In this document: in pieces, positions 1 to 4,803 of the stretch | Layout: each line of letters starts with the position of its first letter | How positions within the stretch are numbered: the first letter of the stretch is position 1 | From: an uncultured Planctomycetota bacterium | Lineage (GTDB): Bacteria > Planctomycetota > Planctomycetia > Pirellulales > UBA1268 | Direction: 5' to 3' | Length of the DNA stretch: 7,197 nucleotides | Assembly (NCBI GenBank): GCA_905477565.1 | Contig: CAJQGO010000095.1 | Coordinates: forward strand, 1 to 7,197 | Made by a program: the position numbers and the translations under genes | The notes under the pieces: model-generated | The model's database searches: none | The model's input: only the letters and a program-made list of their open reading frames with translations | Told to the model about the DNA's origin: nothing

Positions 1-1287
1 CCGCAACGCATTGAAATTGAGGATGTCAGGCTTTATGTAGCACCATCTGGTTTTGATATGTCACGACTACCCATGATGGAAGCTGGGTATCAGGGCCGCG
101 AACCAGATGCTCCTTGGCGGAAAGAAGCGGAAGCGCGCATAGAGAAATACAGAACGTCTCCACTCATTGTTCGCGTGCTCGATGCCGATGGACATGCTAT
201 TCGGCAAGCTGACGTGCGCATACGAATGCGTCGTCATGCTTTTGGTTTTGGGAGCACTTTTCACGTTCGCCTCGTTGATGACATAAGCCCAGATGCCATT
301 CGGTACCGGCAAACATTTGAAGAACTCTTTCACGCACTCGTTCCTGTACCTGCTCTGATACCGCAGCACACACCTCATACAAAACAGGGGAACTATGCGA
401 ACCAGCTTCTCTCGGATCTGACAAACACATTGAAATGGGCACATGACCGGCGACTCCCCATGCGAGGGCACACGCTTGTCTGGGGAAACCTGCAACCATG
501 GAGTAACGCTTTTGTCGCTGCAGGTGAACCTGAAAAAATTCTCTCGTTTATAAAAGAACATGAAAAGTATGTTCTTCACAAAACAAAAGGTTTCATCCAT
601 GAATGGGACGCAATTAACCACCCCATTCGATTCCAAAAAGATCTTCGTGATGTCTTTGGACCTTCAATCTATTCAGAACTTCTTGCTGAACAGCGAACAA
701 TGACATCTGCCCAACTGATAGTCAACGAAGCTCTCTTTGATAATGCTCGTGAGGAAAAGTTTTTTACGTTCATGAAAACTTTTCAAGAACAGGCATCGTC
801 AAAAGCAGATGGTATTGGCTTTCAGAGTCACTTTTCAATTAACAACCTGCGAGGCATGGAAGACCTCTGGCGACGGTACCAACGGTTTGCACCACTTGTC
901 GATCGGCTCGTTGTAACTGAGTATGACTTTGTTTGTAACGATGATGAACTGCATGCCGATTATCTACGGGACGTACTCACGCTTTCGTTCAGTCATCCCA
1001 AAATGACGGCCTTTATCAACTGGGGTTTCTGGGCTGGCTATCATTGGAAACCTGAGGGAACTCTGATTCGTAAAGATTGGACTGAACGACCCGCTATCAA
1101 AATATGGCGAGAACTTGTGCTTAACACGTGGGCAACGAACACCGACATGCAGACAGATACTAAGGGGCAGGTAAAAACCAAAGCATTCTTCGGTGACTAT
1201 GAAATCACTGTTTCGGTGAGTGGAACATCGGTTACACAGATGTGGACTCATTCAGCCGATAGTGAGCCACTTGTTGTGGAACTTTAA
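1..1287 (+). CDS. GH10 (endo-xylanase-family) protein, 5' partial, catalytically degenerate
   Basis: The frame is open from base 1, so the ATG at 58 is internal and the gene starts upstream. Residues here are counted from that ATG. The 19 residues before it (including IEIEDVRLYV) look like the last strands of a carbohydrate-binding jelly roll. Residues 36-66 form an Ig-like lead-in ending in RRHAFGFGS. A GH10 TIM barrel follows: RGHTLVW (136-142), EWDAINHP (182-189), GIGFQSHF (252-259), VTEYDF (286-291), NWGFWAGYHW (321-330). A C-terminal beta tail with FFGDYEITV (378-385) ends the protein. GH10 enzymes normally cleave beta-1,4-xylan with two Glu. The nucleophile is kept (E288), but the acid/base position is H188. 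The usual ENDxKW motif is replaced by VPALIP (97-102), and the Glu of GFWEG is Ala. The fold assignment is confident. Ordinary xylanase activity is doubtful, and binding or an altered reaction is more likely (inference). Confidence 0.88.
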   Translation, partial: PQRIEIEDVRLYVAPSGFDMSRLPMMEAGYQGREPDAPWRKEAEARIEKYRTSPLIVRVLDADGHAIRQADVRIRMRRHAFGFGSTFHVRLVDDISPDAIRYRQTFEELFHALVPVPALIPQHTPHTKQGNYANQLLSDLTNTLKWAHDRRLPMRGHTLVWGNLQPWSNAFVAAGEPEKILSFIKEHEKYVLHKTKGFIHEWDAINHPIRFQKDLRDVFGPSIYSELLAEQRTMTSAQLIVNEALFDNAREEKFFTFMKTFQEQASSKADGIGFQSHFSINNLRGMEDLWRRYQRFAPLVDRLVVTEYDFVCNDDELHADYLRDVLTLSFSHPKMTAFINWGFWAGYHWKPEGTLIRKDWTERPAIKIWRELVLNTWATNTDMQTDTKGQVKTKAFFGDYEITVSVSGTSVTQMWTHSADSEPLVVEL

Positions 1288-1300
1288 TTGATACAAAGTC

Positions 1301-1328
1301 CGGTAGAAATTTGAACTATCGTTTTTTT
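1301..1328 (+). terminator. Probable intrinsic terminator of the GH10 gene
   Basis: CGGTAG (1301-1306) pairs with CTATCG (1316-1321) to give a 6-bp stem with one G-U pair and a 9-base loop. Seven T follow immediately (1322-1328). It lies 13 bases after the TAA of the GH10 gene, which is a typical position for Rho-independent termination. The stem is short, so efficiency may be modest. Confidence 0.55.
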
Positions 1329-1340
1329 GGCTGTATCTGA

Positions 1341-1349
1341 TGGTATTAT
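1341..1349 (+). promoter_or_regulatory. Candidate extended -10 promoter for the membrane-protein gene
   Basis: TGG followed by TATTAT (1344-1349, 5 of 6 to TATAAT) fits an extended -10 element. No good -35 hexamer is visible, because the T-run of the preceding terminator occupies that place. Transcription would start near 1356, giving a leader of about 105 bases. That leader contains a small hairpin, CCTCT (1395-1399) with AGAGG (1405-1409). The call rests on sequence resemblance only. Confidence 0.3.
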
Positions 1350-1451
1350 TAATTTTCAGAACTTCTTCGTTGCTGAAGCGTTTCATTCTTTGGACCTCTG
1401 AGATAGAGGTGTGTCCACATCGTTACACGCTACATTTTCTGAAAGATTTTT

Positions 1452-1456
1452 AGGAG
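1452..1456 (+). promoter_or_regulatory. Strong Shine-Dalgarno site AGGAG
   Basis: AGGAG lies 6 bases before the ATG at 1463 and fixes that start. It is the clearest plus-strand ribosome binding site in the window. The thermonuclease, ketoacyl-synthase-like and sulfatase genes have weak sites or none. Confidence 0.8.
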
Positions 1457-1462
1457 CAGGAC

Positions 1463-2263
1463 ATGGGTAGTTCCTCAAAAGCTCGCAATTCAATCCGTAC
1501 CGCTGTAAGCCAGCATTCTGGTAAAAGCCGCTCGAAGCGAAAGAAGTGGCTATCTCGGATTGCTGTCGCTGGTACGTGTCTCGTACTACTCTTTCTTCTC
1601 GGTACGTGGTGGGGTGGTGGGTTCACTGAGCCTCAGGCTGTTGCTGAACTCCATTCAATGGTCGATGACGAAGTGGCCCGTCTCGCCAGAGTAGCTCGAA
1701 ATGAAATTCCCTATGGATCTTCAGGTCCTGATATGGGTGAGTGGTTTCAAAAATTTAGAGATGTCCCTGAAAAATATCGTGGTCAGATTCGCCAAGATAT
1801 GGGGCGCCTCTTCACTGCCCGTGAACGTGCGGCAACCCAGTCATATTTTGCTCTTCCCCCTGAGCAACGCCGGGCCGAAATGGACAGACGAATAAAAGCT
1901 GAAGAGGCACGCAGCAAAGAGCGTCGAGAACGATGGGCAGCTGAAAAGGCTGCCCGTGAGCAAGCCAATGCGAACGGCCAGACTTCGGAGAACGGTCGAA
2001 ATGGCGGTGGGCAGGAAGGCCGAGGGCGTGGGCCAAATACCGGTGGTGAATCAGGTCCCGGAGGTCGTGGCGGACAGCGAACGGAAGATACCCGAAACGA
2101 TTGGATGAAGCGCCGCCTCGACAACTCATCTCCAGATGAAAGAGCTCTTCGAACAGAATACAGACGTGCCATGAACGAACGTCGTGAGCAACTCGGTATG
2201 GAACCTGGCCGAGGCGGTGGACCTCCAGGACGTCGGGGCCCACCCGGTGGACGTCCTTCATAA
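1463..2263 (+). CDS. Single-pass membrane protein with Arg/Glu-rich helix and Gly/Arg-rich tail, function unknown
   Basis: The protein has 266 residues and belongs to no family I recognise. Residues 1-30 are basic and polar (SKARNS, KSRSKRKKW). Residues 33-50 form one hydrophobic helix ending in GTWWGGGF. The positive-inside rule puts the N-terminus in the cytoplasm and the remainder outside the membrane. Residues 60-135 contain a probably helical segment (DDEVARLARVARNEI, FRDVPEKYRGQIRQDMGRLF). Residues 136-170 are a highly charged Arg/Glu/Ala helix that could form a coiled coil. Residues 173-206 are a Gly/Asn/Arg low-complexity linker. Residues 211-246 are charged and probably helical, and 247-266 are a Gly-Pro-Arg tail. 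The start is fixed by AGGAG at 1452. Compositional bias makes distant homology unreliable. A role in protein-protein or nucleic-acid/polyanion contact in the periplasm is only a guess from the charge pattern. Confidence 0.85.
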   Translation: MGSSSKARNSIRTAVSQHSGKSRSKRKKWLSRIAVAGTCLVLLFLLGTWWGGGFTEPQAVAELHSMVDDEVARLARVARNEIPYGSSGPDMGEWFQKFRDVPEKYRGQIRQDMGRLFTARERAATQSYFALPPEQRRAEMDRRIKAEEARSKERRERWAAEKAAREQANANGQTSENGRNGGGQEGRGRGPNTGGESGPGGRGGQRTEDTRNDWMKRRLDNSSPDERALRTEYRRAMNERREQLGMEPGRGGGPPGRRGPPGGRPS

Positions 2264-2322
2264 AAACTTTCTGGTCACATCACTTTCTGTACAGTGAGTA
2301 GAAAAGCACAGAATACCTTGTT

Positions 2323-2352
2323 TTGACGGTATGCTAAATAGAACTGCATATT
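2323..2352 (+). promoter_or_regulatory. Candidate promoter of the thermonuclease gene
   Basis: TTGACG (2323-2328, 5 of 6 to the -35 consensus) and CATATT (2347-2352, 4 of 6 to the -10) are 18 bases apart. This would give a leader of about 25 bases before the ATG at 2385. An inverted pair TTTGAC (2322-2327) and GTCAAA (2357-2362) brackets the promoter and might be an operator. The evidence is hexamer resemblance only. Confidence 0.4.
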
Positions 2353-2384
2353 TCCTGTCAAAGTCTACTCTGTGGTAACGGCGA

Positions 2385-2900
2385 ATGTATTCCAAGCTCT
2401 ATAAACTACTCGGTGCACTTGCTCTTCTTGTCCCCCTTCTGACGATTGGTGAGTGTCGTCGTCAGCAAGACACACATTCGTTATCCAAGACAACATGGAC
2501 CGTTCGAAAAGTTCATGACGGCGACACCGTAACAGCTATTGATCAAAACGGTCATGTCGAAAAAATTCGACTCGCAGATATTGATGCTCCTGAGTACCGG
2601 CAGCCTTATGGACAAGCCGCCCGTCAGTCACTCGCTCAGAAGTTAAACAAAACTCCATTTCACATGACACCAAAGGGTCGTGACCAATATGACCGTCTTC
2701 TTGCAACTCTCTGGGTGGATGACAGGAATATTAACCGGGAACTGGTTGCTGAAGGTCTCGCTTGGGTCTTTGACCGCTATTCACCACCCGCTGATCTGGT
2801 AGCAGCAGAGAAGGCTGCAAAAAAAGCCCAGATTGGCCTATGGAACGCAAACGACCCCGTTCGACCGGCTACCTGGCGGGCCACCCACCCCCGGCAATAA
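2385..2900 (+). CDS. Secreted thermonuclease-family (SNase-like) nuclease
   Basis: The 171-residue protein has a basic start and hydrophobic core (residues 5-22), which indicates Sec export, then one staphylococcal-nuclease OB-fold domain (about 38-155). The family hydrolyses DNA and RNA with Ca2+. By motif alignment with S. aureus nuclease, the catalytic set is complete: D45/D47 in VHDGDTV, R62 in IRLADIDAPE (R35), D67 (D40), E70 (E43) and R104 in QYDRLLATLW (R87). The later conserved elements NRELVAEGLAWV (117-128) and AKKAQIGLW (145-153) are also present. An active periplasmic or secreted nuclease, perhaps for nutrient scavenging, is likely. A Cys at 24 follows IGE, which is a poor lipobox, so lipoprotein anchoring is unlikely. 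No good Shine-Dalgarno is seen; GGTAA at 2374-2378 is the best candidate. The gene is flanked by unrelated genes and looks monocistronic. Confidence 0.92.
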   Translation: MYSKLYKLLGALALLVPLLTIGECRRQQDTHSLSKTTWTVRKVHDGDTVTAIDQNGHVEKIRLADIDAPEYRQPYGQAARQSLAQKLNKTPFHMTPKGRDQYDRLLATLWVDDRNINRELVAEGLAWVFDRYSPPADLVAAEKAAKKAQIGLWNANDPVRPATWRATHPRQ

Positions 2901-2940
2901 CACCATTCACGACGATTTATGCAGGCGATCGAGAGTCGAC

Positions 2941-2969
2941 TTGAGTTCTTTTTTGTCGTCATCCGATAA
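2941..2969 (+). promoter_or_regulatory. Candidate promoter giving a very short leader for the ketoacyl-synthase-like gene
   Basis: TTGAGT (2941-2946) and GATAAC (2964-2969) each match the -35 or -10 consensus at 4 of 6 bases, with an ideal 17-base spacer. Transcription would start near 2976, leaving about 12 bases before the ATG at 2988. This agrees with the absence of any Shine-Dalgarno there. The call is weak because both hexamers are imperfect. Confidence 0.35.
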
Positions 2970-2987
2970 CCTAGTGCTAGTCAAACA

Positions 2988-4256
2988 ATGCAGAATAAAT
3001 CGGATGTTGTCATTACTGGTGTCGGAGTCATCAGCCCCATAGGAATTGGTGCTGATGCTTTTTGGCATGCGCTCCTCGAAGGTGAGAATGGAATACGACC
3101 TATCGATCTTTTTGATGCGCATGGTCTTACTGTTCGCTTTGGTGGACAGGTTCCGAGTTTCGACCCCAAACTCTATGTGCGGCCCCGCAAAAGTTTAAAG
3201 GTCATGAGTCGGGATATTCAATTTGGTTTTGCAGCAGCAGACCTCGCCATGGCCGACGCTGGCGTAGCAAGTGAAAACCTTGATCCAGAGCGGTTCGGAG
3301 TCGTCTTTGGGAATGACATGATCTATGCAGATCTTGATGATCTTGAGACGACCTACCGCCGTGCCAAAACTGCAGCTGGTACATTTTCTTATGACCAGTG
3401 GGCTGAAGCGATACAAGAGGAATTACAGCCACTCTGGCTACTCAAGCACCTGCCGAACATGACGGCTTCGCATATTGCGATTGCACAAGATGCTCGTGGT
3501 CCTAATAACACGATTGTTCTGGGGGATGTTTCAAGTTTACTGGCCGTCTCTGAGGCAGCGACTGTCATACAGCGAGGCTGGGCTGACGTCATGCTTGCGG
3601 GTGGGACTGGAAGTCGATTACACCCAACAGCACTGGTCGCACGAGGAAATGCATCACTTTCAAAGCGGAGCGAGGACTTTGAATCAGCATGTCGGCCCTT
3701 TGACCTTCATCGAGATGGGCTTGTCAATGGAGAGGGCGCCGCTGTTCTTGTTCTCGAATCACGAGAGCACGCTGAGAAGCGAGATGCACATATTCGTAGC
3801 CGAATTCTTGCAACAGCTGCATGCTGTGAACCAAGAAAGCAAGAGAATCTTCCAACGGGACGCGGCGTTGAAATGGCGTTACGGACTGTGCTGAAACAAG
3901 CCGGCCTTGATGCCAAGACACTTGGTCATATCAACGCGCATGGTCTTAGTACCGGACCTATGGATACTGCTGAGGCACAAGCTATTGCCGCTGTCGTTGG
4001 TGACACCCCTGTGACGGCACCAAAGGGGAACTTCGGCCATGCAGGTGCCGGCAGTGGCCTTCTTGAATTAGCCGCCAGTGTGCTTGCAGTTGAATCTGGA
4101 ACGATTCCTCCAACACGCAATTATGAGACTCCTGACCCGGCATGTCCCATTCAGGTCATCCGTGAAAAGCCGATGACAGGGCGGCCGAATACAGCAATTG
4201 CGATCAATTTCAGCACAATGGGGCAAGCTTCCGCAGTGGCAATTACTGCCGACTGA
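2988..4256 (+). CDS. Beta-ketoacyl-ACP synthase (FabF/KAS II-like) homologue lacking the active-site Cys
   Basis: The 422-residue protein has the length and landmarks of the KAS II thiolase fold: VVITGVGVISPIG (7-19), GPNNTIV (171-177), ADVMLAGG (199-206), NGEGAAVLVLE (247-257), NAHGLST (316-322), PKGNFGHAGAGSGLLE (345-360). These enzymes condense acyl groups with malonyl-ACP in fatty-acid or polyketide synthesis. Aligned on E. coli FabF, the His/His/Lys set is kept (H318, H351, K346), but nucleophilic C163 corresponds to D180 (GAT, 3525-3527). The gating loop GFGGTN is replaced by FSTMGQ (408-413). Normal acyl transfer to Cys is therefore impossible. Chain-length factors and KSQ domains also lack Cys (usually Gln) and act as partners or malonyl-ACP decarboxylases, which is one possible role here. 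No ACP or partner KS is in the window. The upstream in-frame stop at 2967 leaves ATG 2988 as the first start; no Shine-Dalgarno is seen. Confidence 0.87.
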   Translation: MQNKSDVVITGVGVISPIGIGADAFWHALLEGENGIRPIDLFDAHGLTVRFGGQVPSFDPKLYVRPRKSLKVMSRDIQFGFAAADLAMADAGVASENLDPERFGVVFGNDMIYADLDDLETTYRRAKTAAGTFSYDQWAEAIQEELQPLWLLKHLPNMTASHIAIAQDARGPNNTIVLGDVSSLLAVSEAATVIQRGWADVMLAGGTGSRLHPTALVARGNASLSKRSEDFESACRPFDLHRDGLVNGEGAAVLVLESREHAEKRDAHIRSRILATAACCEPRKQENLPTGRGVEMALRTVLKQAGLDAKTLGHINAHGLSTGPMDTAEAQAIAAVVGDTPVTAPKGNFGHAGAGSGLLELAASVLAVESGTIPPTRNYETPDPACPIQVIREKPMTGRPNTAIAINFSTMGQASAVAITAD

Positions 4257-4298
4257 TTCATTGCCTTTTCTGCTGGTTCCAGTTCTAAGCAGACGCCG

Positions 4299-4335
4299 AC
4301 GGATGTGCCATCCTGATCCTTTTTGTTGCATCCGT
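4299..4335 (+). terminator. Possible weak terminator with an alternative stem, after the ketoacyl-synthase-like gene
   Basis: GGATG (4301-4305) can pair with CATCC (4309-4313) around a 3-base loop, and five T follow at 4320-4324. The same left arm, extended to ACGGATG (4299-4305), can instead pair perfectly over 7 bp with CATCCGT (4329-4335). The site lies about 45 bases after the stop at 4256. The short first stem and the offset T-run make it a weak terminator candidate. Confidence 0.3.
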
Positions 4336-4338
4336 ATC

Positions 4339-4355
4339 AACCGTCATAACCGTCA
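4339..4355 (+). repeat. Short tandem pair of AACCGTCA
   Basis: AACCGTCA occurs at 4339-4346 and again at 4348-4355, one base apart, so the copies repeat with a 9-base period. It lies in the gap about 100 bases before the small membrane-protein gene. It could be a regulator binding site or chance. Confidence 0.3.
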
Positions 4356-4445
4356 ATCTGCAGTCTGAATTGAATCAGGAAATAACTCGGGTCGATCTCA
4401 CTTAATGCAAGGGCCCCACTCCCCACCACTCGTGGAACAATTCCT

Positions 4446-4721
4446 GTGAGACGTCACACAATATTACTCGTCGGTCTTATCGTATTTTTTATTGGCATCC
4501 AACTTCGGATGGTTGAATCTTTTACGTTAAGTGACTTTTCAAGCCAGGTAGTAGCAGCTCAGATCACTCCTGAGGAAACAATCACTCCAAATGCCTGGCA
4601 GGGTACCGCAAGCCGAAAGGTTGTCTCTCCACCGAGATGGCTTGGACTTGCCCTCATGTCAGTGGGTGCCGTCCTGACACTTCGAAGTATGAAGCCACCA
4701 AAACTCGGCTTCGGCCAATAA
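4446..4721 (+). CDS. Small two-helix membrane protein, function unknown (GTG start)
   Basis: The predicted protein has 91 residues. A basic start (MRRH) leads into a hydrophobic segment at residues 5-19 (TILLVGLIVFFIGIQ). A polar stretch of about 45 residues follows (Ser/Thr/Glu-rich, 25-62), then a second hydrophobic segment at 64-79 (WLGLALMSVGAVLTLR) and a short basic tail. The pattern suggests both ends are in the cytoplasm with a periplasmic loop between. The frame is open back to 4386, but no ATG occurs there. GTG at 4446 is the best start because it is followed directly by the basic residues and helix. No clear Shine-Dalgarno is seen. I recognise no family. Two plausible membrane segments joined by a soluble loop support a real gene, but its small size and non-ATG start lower certainty. 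Confidence 0.62.
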   Translation: MRRHTILLVGLIVFFIGIQLRMVESFTLSDFSSQVVAAQITPEETITPNAWQGTASRKVVSPPRWLGLALMSVGAVLTLRSMKPPKLGFGQ

Positions 4722-4744
4722 GTATATTGCGTAGAGAGCTGTTG

Positions 4745-4762
4745 ATCTTTTGCATAAAAGAT
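4745..4762. terminator. AT-rich hairpin between convergent genes
   Basis: ATCTTTT (4745-4751) and AAAAGAT (4756-4762) form a perfect 7-bp stem around GCAT. The site sits in the 82-base gap between the stops of the small membrane-protein gene (plus strand) and the hydrolase-like gene (minus strand). That position suits a two-way terminator. The stem is mostly A-T and has no clean T-run on either side (TTTTTT at 4792-4797 is too far away), so the function is uncertain. Confidence 0.35.
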
Positions 4763-4803
4763 TCTGATGGCTCGACTCCACGCCTGAATATTTTTTAAGG
4801 CAA

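Noticed and set aside
67..636. 189-codon minus-strand frame opposite the GH10 gene
   Set aside because: It is fully covered by conserved GH10 sequence on the plus strand, and its translation resembles no protein.
1812..2261. Minus-strand open frames of 149 and 129 codons over the membrane-protein gene
   Set aside because: Arg/Gly/Pro-rich coding sequence has few stops on its complement. The plus-strand gene has a strong Shine-Dalgarno and a membrane helix, so these are shadows.
2280..2297. Hairpin TCACT/AGTGA after the membrane-protein gene
   Set aside because: The stem has only 5 bp with an 8-base loop and no T-run follows, so it is not called a terminator.
2442..2462. Lipobox at Cys24 of the thermonuclease
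   Set aside because: Ile-Gly-Glu-Cys has Glu directly before Cys, unlike the Ala/Gly/Ser expected at that position in lipoprotein signal peptides.
3475..3894. 139-codon plus-strand frame inside the ketoacyl-synthase-like gene
   Set aside because: It is another frame of a well-conserved gene, without its own ribosome site or domain.
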